Shown one piece after another: positions 7,964 through 15,564 of a stretch of DNA of 25,968 bases; positions within the stretch are counted from its first letter, which is position 1, and each line of letters opens with the position of its first letter. The translations under genes and the position numbers were made by a program. The notes under the pieces were generated by a model, which did no database searches, was not told the origin of the DNA, and saw nothing but the letters and a program-made list of their open reading frames with translations. This DNA comes from Actinomycetota bacterium. GTDB lineage: Bacteria; Actinomycetota; Acidimicrobiia; Spongiisociales; ZC4RG35. The stretch spans positions 1 through 25,968 of the forward strand of contig JAPUJM010000073.1 in assembly GCA_027296205.1 (NCBI GenBank), read 5' to 3'.

Positions 7964-8983
7964 TCAAACCGACGGTAGGGAGAGCACGAAACAGGAGAAC
8001 CCTTCCACATGCCGGTAGGTGAGGTCACCCTCCATGAGGCGGGCCAGCTTTCGGGCGACGGAGAGACCAAGGCCCACGGACTTGGGATGCTGCTCCCCGG
8101 TGCCGGTCTCGAAGGGTTTGAATATCCTCTCGAGCTCCTGTTGCGGGATGGCTTCACCGTCGTCGCAGACCCGAACCTCGACCCGGTCTCCGGTGGGCTC
8201 GATTCGGACGAAAACCTGCTCTCCCCCGTAGCGAATGGCATTGCTCACGAGGTTTCTGATGATCTGGCGGGCCCGACGCGGATCTGCATGAACCCGAGAC
8301 TCTTCACCTCGCACCTGGAGTTCGATAGGTTGATCCACCACTTCGAGCACCCGCTCGGTCTCTTTGACTATCTCGAAGTCCTGTGGGGAGACGACAACCC
8401 TGCCGACGTCCGCGCGGTAGGCCACGAGCAGGTCCTCAATCAGCCAAGCCGCATCATCGGCTTGCCGCGCTATCAGCCGCGCCATGTCTCGACGGTCTTC
8501 GTCGCTGAAGGTGTCGTAGTTGTTGGCGAGCTCCTCACCCATTCCAAGCATGACAGCAATTGGGTTGCGCAACTCATGGGAGACGGTGGCGAGAAACTCG
8601 TCACTGGCCCGTTTTGCCTTGATCTTCTCCGTCTGATCGATGAGTGCGCCCTCGAAGTACGCAATCCGGCCGTCGACGTCTCGAATGGCCCGGGCGGTGT
8701 CCCGAACCCAGACGGTTGAGCCGTCCGAGCGTTTCAACTCGATGTCGAAGTCGTTCACGGCGTTTGCTACCGAGATTTCGTCAATCCAGTGTTTGCGCTG
8801 CGAAGGATCGACATAGACGGTCTCGATGGTGGCCAGATCAGTCATCAGCTCTTCGACGGTGACGTATCCGAGAAGGTTCGCCATTGCGGTGTTGGCAGCG
8901 AGGATCTTGCCGCCCTCTGTGGTGCGATAGAGAGCCACCGGCATCCGCAGGAACAGCTCGCTTAGTTCTTCGATGACCGGCAT
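7964..8983 (-). CDS. Soluble PAS-domain sensor histidine kinase
   Basis: A 339-residue kinase with no membrane segment or signal peptide. A PAS domain with its C-terminal cap occupies about residues 8-120. The HisKA dimerisation domain has the phospho-acceptor H136 in VSHELRNP. The HATPase_c domain shows the N box NLVSNAIRYGG (244-254), G1 VCDDGEAIP (272-280), F box ERIFKPF (285-291) and G2 GLGLSVA (304-310), so it appears active. No response regulator is adjacent, so it is an orphan kinase here. As a cytoplasmic PAS kinase it would sense an internal signal or ligand; the PAS sequence does not reveal a haem or flavin site. ATG start at 8983 lacks a clear ribosome site. It lies 75 bp downstream of the aconitase-X small subunit on the same strand and could be read through. 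Confidence 0.9.
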   Translation of the reverse strand: MPVIEELSELFLRMPVALYRTTEGGKILAANTAMANLLGYVTVEELMTDLATIETVYVDPSQRKHWIDEISVANAVNDFDIELKRSDGSTVWVRDTARAIRDVDGRIAYFEGALIDQTEKIKAKRASDEFLATVSHELRNPIAVMLGMGEELANNYDTFSDEDRRDMARLIARQADDAAWLIEDLLVAYRADVGRVVVSPQDFEIVKETERVLEVVDQPIELQVRGEESRVHADPRRARQIIRNLVSNAIRYGGEQVFVRIEPTGDRVEVRVCDDGEAIPQQELERIFKPFETGTGEQHPKSVGLGLSVARKLARLMEGDLTYRHVEGFSCFVLSLPSV

Positions 8984-9058
8984 TTCGCCGTGGTTATCGG
9001 CAAGAACGGCAAATTCCTCCAGTCCAATTCTGGCGCCTCATCGATTGCAGGATATTGG

Positions 9059-9454
9059 TCAGTGAGCCGACTCGAGTTGATCGCCTGTGATACGCCAAAC
9101 ACCCCAGTCTTTGGGGGTACTCGACGTCAGGACGATCGGGCACCTTGCTCCGTAAAGACGGCCGGCTACCAGTACCCCGATCACAAGAATCGAGTCGGGC
9201 TCCTCCAGGACGATTCCCGCCGGACCGGTTCCGATGCGGAGCATCTCGGCGAGCACCGACGAGGATGAGCTCGACCCGCGGCCGTGAGGAAGAACGACGA
9301 TTTTGCCTGCCAGAGCCTCACCGAACTGGGGATGGGTCGCCTCGACGATGCGTCCAGATGCGGCGTCGACACCACCCCAAATGGAAAGGGGTGCGTCGAG
9401 AGCGAGGACTTCACCGGTGGCCACTCCGTCAACCAGGACACGATCGACCTTCAT
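9059..9454 (-). CDS. Aconitase X small (swivel) subunit, DUF126 family
   Basis: A 131-residue protein matching the swivelling domain of aconitase X: PLSIWGGVD (22-30), then HPQFGEALAGK (41-51) and PHGRGSSSSSS (56-66). This domain closes over the active site of the large subunit and contributes the serine-rich loop. The ATG at 9454 is chosen because it overlaps the large-subunit stop by four bases (ATGA) and follows GGGGAG at a good distance; a longer frame upstream lies within the large-subunit gene. The pair forms a split enzyme. Characterised members dehydrate cis- or trans-3-hydroxy-L-proline (bacteria) or mevalonate 5-phosphate (archaea); neither substrate is indicated by neighbours. Confidence 0.88.
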   Translation of the reverse strand: MKVDRVLVDGVATGEVLALDAPLSIWGGVDAASGRIVEATHPQFGEALAGKIVVLPHGRGSSSSSSVLAEMLRIGTGPAGIVLEEPDSILVIGVLVAGRLYGARCPIVLTSSTPKDWGVWRITGDQLESAH

Positions 9455-10692
9455 GACCACTCCCCCGTCGTCACGGCTGAACCGGTCACAGCGGATTCGA
9501 CACAGTCGGCAAGAGAGCCGATGACGACGCCGACTCCGAGATTCGCCGGTGCATAATAGGCCCACTTGCCGGAGTTGGTCATGACATCACCTTCGATGTC
9601 GCCCATGATCGGTGTCATGTACGTGCAGGTATCGGTTACGACGATGACGCCAAATGCCTCGATAGGAGTCATCACTCCCGCGGTCTCGGCTTCTGAGAGC
9701 ACATGCCGTGATGTGTTGACGTAGAAAGGGACTGCCGTCTTGTGACCGTCGACCAACGCCGCCAGGGAGACCAGCTCGTCAAGCGACATGTGAGGTGTCC
9801 CCACGCTCACCGCTCCCAGCGCTCCGGTAGCCGTGGTGAGCTCGCGTCGGGCGTCCCGGAGTGTGTCAGGGGAAATGCTCACCACCTGCTGCGGTGGTGC
9901 GTTCCCGAGGGCCTCACTCAGCGTGGCCGCTTCGGGGGTGACCCCGACCACGTGGAACATCGCCACCGCACCGGAGGACGCCGCCGCCGCGCCAAGAGCC
10001 TTCAAGCGATCTTCGCTGGCACGCTCATCGAGCCCTGTGATCACCGGGACACGATTACCGGCCAGCTGGCCCAGAACGTGGCCCAGCAGCGGATAGGCGA
10101 TGTCGTCATCGAGGATCGAGTCGGGCACCACAACGTCGAGCCGAATCGTCGCAAGACGCCCCGCATCGGTGTGCAACCCCGCGTATGGAGCCCGACCGGT
10201 AAGGGCACAGCAAATGTCCATGAAGTCGCCGTACCGGTTGGTGCGAGCGCCAAGAACAGAGTTGGCGAAGACGATCGCGTTCGACTCTCCCCAGGCGATC
10301 TGCTCGCCGAACGATGGTCGATCTTGGAGTTGGTACGGGGCACAGGTCCAGGTAGGCCGGCATCCAAGAGTGACGTAAAGGTTCATGAGGGCTCTCGCTG
10401 ACTCGGCCACTGCCGAATCTCCCTTGTAGAGATCTGGGTGAAGCAGGTCGAGGGAGGACACATTGAGAGTCGTCGGAACCTGCACCCGGCCGTGGCCCTC
10501 GACGAGCATGTGGGCGAAATCAACACCCGCCTGGCCGTGATAAGAGCATCCGTCGACGTGAGCCGCTTCGATGTCGATCAGATGATGGGCGCCATCGGTC
10601 TCGCCAACGGCTATCAATAGCTCCATGGCGAGCTTCTGGGCCTCGCCCGGCTCACCGGCGAGAAGAGACCGGTCCCTTTCGGAGAGTTGCAC
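9451..10692 (-). CDS. Aconitase X large (catalytic) subunit, DUF521 family
   Basis: A 413-residue catalytic subunit of an aconitase-superfamily dehydratase with an expected Fe-S cluster. Family landmarks are the N-terminal LAGEPGEAQKLAMELL, DGCSYHG with Cys49, TCAPYQ with Cys117, and DTCTYM with Cys356, followed by MTNSGKWAYYAP near the C-terminus. Cys111, Cys161 and Cys162 are also present. Cysteines 49, 117 and 356 lie in conserved family motifs and are plausible cluster ligands, by inference. The GTG at 10692 gives the family N-terminus and follows TACCTT by six bases; an ATG at 10746 would add 18 residues not seen in the family and sits on a pseudogene relic. Large and small subunits are coupled by a 4-bp overlap. 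Cytoplasmic; substrate undetermined. Confidence 0.88.
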   Translation of the reverse strand: MQLSERDRSLLAGEPGEAQKLAMELLIAVGETDGAHHLIDIEAAHVDGCSYHGQAGVDFAHMLVEGHGRVQVPTTLNVSSLDLLHPDLYKGDSAVAESARALMNLYVTLGCRPTWTCAPYQLQDRPSFGEQIAWGESNAIVFANSVLGARTNRYGDFMDICCALTGRAPYAGLHTDAGRLATIRLDVVVPDSILDDDIAYPLLGHVLGQLAGNRVPVITGLDERASEDRLKALGAAAASSGAVAMFHVVGVTPEAATLSEALGNAPPQQVVSISPDTLRDARRELTTATGALGAVSVGTPHMSLDELVSLAALVDGHKTAVPFYVNTSRHVLSEAETAGVMTPIEAFGVIVVTDTCTYMTPIMGDIEGDVMTNSGKWAYYAPANLGVGVVIGSLADCVESAVTGSAVTTGEWS

Positions 10693-10698
10693 CGGGCC

Positions 10699-10704
10699 AA
10701 GGTA
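10699..10704 (-). promoter_or_regulatory. Leaderless-type -10 (TACCTT) of the aconitase X operon
   Basis: TACCTT fits TAnnnT and ends six bases before the GTG start at 10692. This supports that start over the ATG at 10746. No matching -35 is visible at 17-18 nt. Confidence 0.4.
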
Positions 10705-10745
10705 CCTGTCTCCAGTGCCCCGATTGGGTTGGCTGTGCCAAACCA

Positions 10746-10861
10746 ATGGATGACTTCATCATCATCATCGGGGCGGGTTCGGCTGGATGAAGGCCATTAT
10801 CTACATCAGGGGGTGTGCTTCCGACTACGACTCCTTCGAGGCCGCAGACGCCCTCGAGAAG
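10746..10861 (+). pseudogene. Relic of a GMC-family FAD oxidoreductase (internally deleted, frameshifted)
   Basis: The plus strand encodes MDDFIIIIGAGSAG from 10746 and then meets a TGA at 10788. This is the classic FAD-binding start of GMC (choline dehydrogenase-like) oxidoreductases. In another frame, directly from 10787, it reads on with AIIYIRGCASDYDSF, which matches the second conserved GMC block (normally xAMIYIRGxxxDYDxW), some 70-80 residues further along in intact enzymes. Order and strand are right, the middle is missing and the frame changes, so this is a decayed gene fragment. It fills the gap between the aconitase X operon and rnhB, both on the other strand. Its right edge merges with the 3' end of rnhB. 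Confidence 0.65.
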
Positions 10862-10862
10862 A

Positions 10863-11567
10863 TCACTCGGCGAACGGGATCTCCAACTGGGCGCCAGGTC
10901 GATGGAAACGCTCCAATCCGTTCCACATGAGATGGTCCATGAAAACCCAGGATCTTCGGTGTATCGCCGTCGGTCCCAACGCCTGGAGAGCGGACTTGTG
11001 TTTCGGGCAGGGATAGCCCTTGTTGCCTTCGAAGTTGTAGGCCGGGAACTGATCGGCCTGTGCCCGCATGATGCGGTCACGAGTCACCTTGGCGAGGATC
11101 GATGCGGCCGCGATGGAGAGGGAGGTGCTGTCGCCCCTCACAATGGTGCGCGCACCGCCCACGAAATCCCAGTTGCCATCTACCAGAACATGATCCGGGG
11201 TCACACCCAACCTCTCGAGTGCCCGGCGTGCGGCCAGCTTCTGCGCAGCCGACATTCCAAGCTCATCGCATTCCAAATACGATGCATGTCCCACCGACCA
11301 TGCGGAACACCACTCGGCGACACGTTCGAAAAGGGCTTCCCTCTCGGCTTCTGTCAGCATCTTCGAATCGCGAATCTTGTAGACCCGACGGTCTTTCGGA
11401 ACCACGGCCACACCGACTGTCAGCGGCCCTGCCCATGCCCCTCTCCCCACTTCATCCACACCGACGACAACTGTTGACTCGGTGTCCCACAGCTCTCTCT
11501 CCACAACAAGTCCCGGTGCGTTTCTCCTCAGAATTGGTCGGAGACGGGGAGCGGTGCCGGCGGTCAC
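10863..11567 (-). CDS. rnhB: Ribonuclease HII
   Basis: Endonuclease that removes ribonucleotides from RNA/DNA hybrids. It has 234 residues and the full catalytic set: GVDEVGRGAWAGPL with D38 and E39, VDGN with D130, and RGDSTSLSIAAASILAK with D146. The KxxRD motif that follows (KVTRD) is also present. The N-terminal ~30 residues before the first strand are extra compared with minimal bacterial RNase HII. The GTG at 11567 has TACGCT eight bases upstream but no Shine-Dalgarno sequence, so the exact start is somewhat uncertain. It is followed downstream, on the opposite strand, by the GMC relic. Confidence 0.95.
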   Translation of the reverse strand: MTAGTAPRLRPILRRNAPGLVVERELWDTESTVVVGVDEVGRGAWAGPLTVGVAVVPKDRRVYKIRDSKMLTEAEREALFERVAEWCSAWSVGHASYLECDELGMSAAQKLAARRALERLGVTPDHVLVDGNWDFVGGARTIVRGDSTSLSIAAASILAKVTRDRIMRAQADQFPAYNFEGNKGYPCPKHKSALQALGPTAIHRRSWVFMDHLMWNGLERFHRPGAQLEIPFAE

Positions 11568-11575
11568 GGGTGTCC

Positions 11576-11581
11576 AGCGTA
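11576..11581 (-). promoter_or_regulatory. Possible -10 (TACGCT) of rnhB
   Basis: TACGCT matches TAnnnT and ends eight bases before the GTG at 11567, slightly farther than at the other leaderless-type starts in this window. Confidence 0.3.
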
Positions 11582-11607
11582 GAGTCCCGACCAGCAGTGA
11601 AGCGGGT

Positions 11608-12135
11608 TCAATTCTGACTTACGTCGTGCGGATAGGTGGATACCAGCGAGAGGAATCCCGACTGCCTGCGGAGAACCCTCTTCCATTGTGCGTCGGGGTC
11701 CTCAAACGGGTCGTCGGGTGACGCCTGAACCACGTACCAGGAGCCGATGGCGATCTCGCCCTCCAACTGCTCCGATCCCCAGCCTGAATAGCCCGAGTAG
11801 ACCCGAATCGGTGTTTCTTCTTTCCCCGGCGAACCTGCCAGATCGAGGAGGCTGAGCCCGGGGACGCCTGTTGGCATGCCATCAGCGGCCAAAGCGACCC
11901 CGATTGCGATGTCGGGATCGACCGGTCCTCCGTAATGGACCAAACCCGGATCCGCCGTTCGCCCGGCCCATTCGGGGAGGTGGCTGTCGACCCTCTCTTG
12001 GGTTGGACGATTGAGGACGATGCCGACACTTCCCTCTTCGTCATGCTCCAGCATCAGGATGACCGTGCGGTAGAAGTTGGGATCGACCAATAGCGGGGTG
12101 GCAACCAAGAGCTTTCCTGCGTGGGATTCGAGCAC
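11608..12135 (-). CDS. YqgE/AlgH family protein (UPF0301)
   Basis: A 175-residue single-domain protein of the YqgE/AlgH family, with the typical opening AGKLLVATPLLVDPNFYRT, the middle LEHDEEGSVGIVLNRPT, GGPVDP, and the glycine-rich RVYSGYSGWGSEQLEGEI. The biochemical role of the family is not established; structures show a compact alpha/beta fold. The GTG at 12135 reproduces the usual family N-terminus (xxESxAGKLLVATP); the frame can be extended to a GTG at 12177, adding 14 residues. Neither start shows a ribosome site or a -10 at the leaderless distance. It is divergent from the adenosine deaminase gene. Confidence 0.9.
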   Translation of the reverse strand: MLESHAGKLLVATPLLVDPNFYRTVILMLEHDEEGSVGIVLNRPTQERVDSHLPEWAGRTADPGLVHYGGPVDPDIAIGVALAADGMPTGVPGLSLLDLAGSPGKEETPIRVYSGYSGWGSEQLEGEIAIGSWYVVQASPDDPFEDPDAQWKRVLRRQSGFLSLVSTYPHDVSQN

Positions 12136-12182
12136 ACCCCAATCGTGGCACACTCGAGGAACCTGTGTCCCCGACACACCAC

Positions 12183-12188
12183 TAGCGT
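12183..12188 (+). promoter_or_regulatory. Leaderless-type -10 (TAGCGT) of the add-tdh operon
   Basis: TAGCGT ends six bases before the ATG at 12195, and no Shine-Dalgarno sequence precedes that ATG. A leaderless transcript is the simplest reading. Confidence 0.45.
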
Positions 12189-12194
12189 GGCTTT

Positions 12195-13262
12195 ATGGCC
12201 CTGCCCTCCGTCTTGCTCCACGATCATCTCGACGGCGGGCTGCGGCCGGGAACCGTGCTCGACCTTGCTGCGGAGCAAGGGTACGAAGGTCTTCCCAGTA
12301 GCACCGAGCGTGGCCTGGAGGCCTGGTTCGATCAGTCTGAATCAGGATCGCTGGAAACCTATCTCGAGGCCTTCGAACACACGATTGGTGTCATGCAAAC
12401 CACAGAGGCGATTGAGCGCGTGGCTCACGAGGCGGCCCTGGACCTGGCGGCCGACAATGTCATATATGTGGAAAGCAGGTTCTGTCCCCAACTCCACACA
12501 CGCAGTGGGCTGGCGCCACGAGAGGTCATCGAGGCGGTTTCTGCGGGTTTCGCCCGGGGTGAGGCCGAGACCGGGATTCGATGGGTGCTGATCATTGATG
12601 CCCTTCGCCAGTTCGACTGGAGCATGGACATGGCCCGGTTGGCCGAATCCTCACGAGACCTGGGCGTGGTGGCCTTCGACCTTGCCGGGCCTGAGGCAGC
12701 CCATCCTCCGAGCGTGCATCTGGCTGCCTGCCGACGTGCTCGGGAGTCCGGGTTGCGATTGACCATCCACGCCGGAGAGGCCGGTGGCAGTAACGGGGTG
12801 GCATACATGGCATCAGCAATGGACGTTTGCGGGGCGGAACGTCTTGGGCATGGAGCTGAGGTCGTACGGGATTGCGTCCTCGAAGATGGCGAGATCGTCA
12901 AACTGGGGGCGGTGGCCGGCCGCATCCGGGACCGGCAGGTTCCTCTCGAGATGTGCCCGGCCTCCAACCTCGCGACCAGCCAGATAGCCGCGTCCGAGCA
13001 CCCGATCGGCGCGCTTTATCGGGCCGGTTTCAACGTCACTCTCAACACGGACAATCGTCTGATGAGCAACACATCGATGTCGAAGGAGATTGAGTTCGTT
13101 GAAGTGCACCACGGCTTTGACGTGACTGATCTGGCCTCGATCACAAAACGTGCCCTAGCTGCGGCGTTCTGTGACTACACGACGAAGGTGGAACTCTGGG
13201 AAGACACGATCGCACCTGCCTACCTTTCCGCCGGCGCCGGTCTGAACCCGATCTGGGGATGA
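12195..13262 (+). CDS. add: Adenosine deaminase
   Basis: Zinc hydrolase that converts adenosine (and deoxyadenosine) to inosine in purine salvage. It has 355 residues. Zn ligands H9 and H11 are in LLHDHLDGG, H192 and catalytic E195 in IHAGEAG, H219 in RLGHG, and D286 in LNTDN. The residue after the last Zn ligand is Asn287 where the animal enzyme has Asp; I recall the same NTDNRLMS motif in mycobacterial Add, so this is a clade trait, not a defect. CPASN (254-258) is also typical. The start at 12195 leaves only eight residues before the first His, short but sufficient. The stop overlaps the threonine dehydrogenase start (ATGA). Confidence 0.94.
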   Translation: MALPSVLLHDHLDGGLRPGTVLDLAAEQGYEGLPSSTERGLEAWFDQSESGSLETYLEAFEHTIGVMQTTEAIERVAHEAALDLAADNVIYVESRFCPQLHTRSGLAPREVIEAVSAGFARGEAETGIRWVLIIDALRQFDWSMDMARLAESSRDLGVVAFDLAGPEAAHPPSVHLAACRRARESGLRLTIHAGEAGGSNGVAYMASAMDVCGAERLGHGAEVVRDCVLEDGEIVKLGAVAGRIRDRQVPLEMCPASNLATSQIAASEHPIGALYRAGFNVTLNTDNRLMSNTSMSKEIEFVEVHHGFDVTDLASITKRALAAAFCDYTTKVELWEDTIAPAYLSAGAGLNPIWG

Positions 13263-14293
13263 CGATGCGAGCGTTGGTAAAACATCCGGGCGAGGTTGGC
13301 TTTCGGCTCGAAGAGGTGCCGACTCCCGAGCCGGGACCCGACGAGGTCTTGATCCAGGTTCACACCACTGGCATATGTGGGACCGATCTCCACATCTACC
13401 AGTGGGACGAGTGGGCGCAGGCGACCATCCCGGTTCCCATGACCGTGGGACACGAGTTCTCCGGATACATTGCTGGTGTCGGCTCCAACGTCTCGGGCTT
13501 CATCGAAGGTGAACTGGTGAGCGCCGAAGGTCATGTTGTCTGTGGGCACTGTCGCAACTGTCTGGCGGGTAGGAGGCACCTGTGTCAGCAGCCGGAGAGC
13601 ATCGGCGTGAGCATTCCCGGAGCGTTTGCAGATTATCTGCTCGTCCCCAAGGGCAACGTCTGGCGTCACATCGAGGGCATCGATCCGGAGATAGCCGCTT
13701 TGTTCGACCCTTTTGGAAACGCGGTGCACACCGCCCTCGAGTTCCCTGTGCTGGGTGAGGATGTGCTCATCACGGGTGTCGGCCCGATCGGCCTCCTCGC
13801 CACCGCGGTCGTCAACCATGCCGGAGCGAGGAATGTCGTTGTCACCGATGTCAACGCTTTTCGTCTCGACCTGGCCCTGCGCATGGGGGCGAGTCGAGCC
13901 GTGGATGTTCGCTCAGAGGATATCCGGCAGGTCCAGAAGGATCTGGGGATGATGGAGGGCTTTGATGTGGCTCTCGAGATGTCGGGTGACCCGCAGGCTC
14001 TCCAGGACATACTCGACAACACCATTCACGGAGCCAATGTGGCCATTCTGGGGATCCCCTCCGAACCGTTCCCGATCGATTGGACGATCGTGATCTTCAA
14101 CATGCTCAATCTCAAGGGCATCTACGGTCGGGAGATGTTCGACACCTGGTATAAGATGAACGTCCTCGTTCAGTCGGGGCTGGACATCTCGCCGGTCATC
14201 ACTCATCGTTTCGACGCTGAGGAGTATGAAGACGCTTTCATCGCTCTGCAGAGCAGTGAGTCGGCCAAGGTGCTGCTGAGGTGGTCGGACTAG
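13259..14293 (+). CDS. tdh: L-threonine 3-dehydrogenase
   Basis: Zinc, NAD-dependent medium-chain dehydrogenase that oxidises L-threonine to 2-amino-3-ketobutyrate, which a ligase (Kbl, not in this window) splits to glycine and acetyl-CoA. It has 344 residues. Catalytic zinc: C40 in GICGTDLHIYQWDEWA, H65 and E66 in GHEFSG. Structural zinc: C95, C98, C101, C109. The NAD site is GVGPIG (173-178). The HIYQWDEWA segment is the hallmark separating Tdh from other alcohol dehydrogenases. The ATG at 13259 overlaps the add stop by four bases; a second ATG at 13265 is equally usable. It ends 3 bp from the convergent DDN-family gene. Its product pathway joins the gcvT and gcvH genes of this region. Confidence 0.93.
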   Translation: MTMRALVKHPGEVGFRLEEVPTPEPGPDEVLIQVHTTGICGTDLHIYQWDEWAQATIPVPMTVGHEFSGYIAGVGSNVSGFIEGELVSAEGHVVCGHCRNCLAGRRHLCQQPESIGVSIPGAFADYLLVPKGNVWRHIEGIDPEIAALFDPFGNAVHTALEFPVLGEDVLITGVGPIGLLATAVVNHAGARNVVVTDVNAFRLDLALRMGASRAVDVRSEDIRQVQKDLGMMEGFDVALEMSGDPQALQDILDNTIHGANVAILGIPSEPFPIDWTIVIFNMLNLKGIYGREMFDTWYKMNVLVQSGLDISPVITHRFDAEEYEDAFIALQSSESAKVLLRWSD

Positions 14294-14296
14294 GCA

Positions 14297-14677
14297 CTAG
14301 AGAACCGGGAAGACGACGAAGCCATTTACGTCGAGGATCCCCAGGAGCCTGCCCACGGTTTTGGGGACCCGTGCCAGCCCCTCGTCCTCGGGAATGATCT
14401 CGGGACGACCCACCCGAACCTCTTTGCCTCCCATCACGATGATGGAGCCTTCGGCCGCTCTGGCGTTCTTCAGCCAGTCGACATCTGACCCGTATGTGAG
14501 CGCCACGATCACCTCCGAGCCCTGTCTCCAGACGTTGAGCGGCGTCTCGTACTCGTTTCCGGTCCGGCGCCCCTGGTGATGGAGTACCCCGAACCCACCG
14601 AGACGCGCTGCTGCCGGGCCGGTGATCCTGTTGGTGACAGACCGGTTGAACCGGGCCAGGCCTCGGGGAAGCGGCAT
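14297..14677 (-). CDS. Deazaflavin (F420)-dependent nitroreductase-family protein (DDN type)
   Basis: A 126-residue split-barrel protein of the DDN/FDOR-A group, which in mycobacteria uses cofactor F420H2 to reduce quinones and nitro compounds. Recognised blocks are FNRSVTNRITGP near the N-terminus, GFGVLHHQGRRTG (28-40) followed by YETPLNV, and ALTYGSDVDWLKNARAA (59-75), the cofactor-binding region of the family. F420 use is inferred from the family. The ATG at 14677 shares a base with the stop of the lipase-like gene (TGATG), so the two are coupled. The function in this host is unknown; menaquinone or xenobiotic reduction is most often proposed. Confidence 0.87.
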   Translation of the reverse strand: MPLPRGLARFNRSVTNRITGPAAARLGGFGVLHHQGRRTGNEYETPLNVWRQGSEVIVALTYGSDVDWLKNARAAEGSIIVMGGKEVRVGRPEIIPEDEGLARVPKTVGRLLGILDVNGFVVFPVL

Positions 14678-15486
14678 CAGATCCGGGCATCAACCCAGTC
14701 GATGATGTCGGCGACGACCTCCGGCCCTTCCGGCTCGTTGAGGATCTCATGTCGCAAGCTCGGGTAGAGCCGGCGATCGACACCGGGAAGGGATTCCAGG
14801 AATGCCGAGGACTGTGGGGGGACAATGGTGTCCAACCCTCCGTGGAGCACCAGCGTCGGCAGATCCAGGTCGTCGCATCCTGCGACAACATCATCCATGG
14901 CCGCGAACAAGGCAGCACCGAGCCGGGTTGTCGACTTTGGGTGAACGAGGGGGTCGGCGAAGTATGCCTCCGCAACGGCCGGGTCGCGCGAAAGCTGCTC
15001 ACCCTCGAGGCCATTGGAGATAGACAGAGTGGGCAACACCCTGGCGACCACGGGTGCAATGGCTCTCTGCCAGGCCGCTCCCCCGCCCAGGGCAGGAGCC
15101 GAGGCGACCACGAGATCCGGGGGAGGCCGGTCGCTGATGGCATAGCCAAGGACGAGGTTGCCCCCCATTGAGTGTCCCATCAGAACCACCGGACGTCCCT
15201 GCCCTCTCCCCCATTCGACGTGGGTCTGGATTTGATCGTGGTAGCGGTTCCAGTCGTCTATGTCCCAGCGGTCCCCACCACTGGCTCCGGCACCTATCAG
15301 GTCGAAAGACCGGACATGAAAACCGGCGTCGGAGAGAAGCGAGCCGGTTCTCTCGTATCGTCCGGAGTGCTCCGCGAGCCCATGAACCAGCACGACGGTT
15401 GCCTTCGGCTCGCTGCTCGGGGTCCAGTTCCGAACCAACTCGGTGCCTATCGCCTTGTGGGCAACCGGTGTGGCGACGCTCTCCAA
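14677..15486 (-). CDS. Alpha/beta hydrolase, monoacylglycerol lipase/lysophospholipase-like
   Basis: A 269-residue serine hydrolase of the Hydrolase_4 type. The oxyanion region is VLVHGLAEHSGRY, the nucleophile S106 lies in MGHSMGG, the acid D219 in HGGLDTIVPP and the base H246 in SLRHEILNE, so the triad is complete. No signal peptide is seen, so it is cytoplasmic or membrane-associated. Likely substrates are monoacylglycerols or lysophospholipids, by family. It starts with TTG at 15486, which is well supported by AGGAG five bases upstream; no alternative start lies nearby. Coupled to the DDN-family gene downstream. Only the head of this operon shows a classical ribosome site among its immediate neighbours. 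Confidence 0.9.
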   Translation of the reverse strand: MESVATPVAHKAIGTELVRNWTPSSEPKATVVLVHGLAEHSGRYERTGSLLSDAGFHVRSFDLIGAGASGGDRWDIDDWNRYHDQIQTHVEWGRGQGRPVVLMGHSMGGNLVLGYAISDRPPPDLVVASAPALGGGAAWQRAIAPVVARVLPTLSISNGLEGEQLSRDPAVAEAYFADPLVHPKSTTRLGAALFAAMDDVVAGCDDLDLPTLVLHGGLDTIVPPQSSAFLESLPGVDRRLYPSLRHEILNEPEGPEVVADIIDWVDARI

Positions 15487-15491
15487 TCCTT

Positions 15492-15517
15492 CTCCTTTTC
15501 CTGGTCAGCCGATCCTA
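15492..15517 (-). promoter_or_regulatory. Ribosome site and -10 for the lipase-like gene
   Basis: AGGAG (15496-15492) stands five bases before the TTG at 15486 and decides this rare start. A -10-like TAGGAT (15517-15512) lies above it and would give a leader of about 18 nt. A -35 is not obvious. Confidence 0.5.
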
Positions 15518-15564
15518 AGTGATCTCCACGTAGTTTCGGTCGTCAGCGTGTTGGCGTTGGGGCA

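Noticed and set aside
8994..9041. 15-codon minus-strand open frame in the leader of the histidine kinase gene
   Set aside because: No ribosome site, no promoter spacing and no regulatory codon run; expected by chance in a 75-bp gap.
10755..10769. ATC triplet run as a microsatellite
   Set aside because: It is explained by the Ile run in the GMC FAD-binding motif of the relic.
14238..15149. 303-residue minus-strand frame in the lipase/DDN region
   Set aside because: Spans two well-supported genes in another frame, and its composition (Ser, Arg, Pro) is typical of out-of-frame reading.
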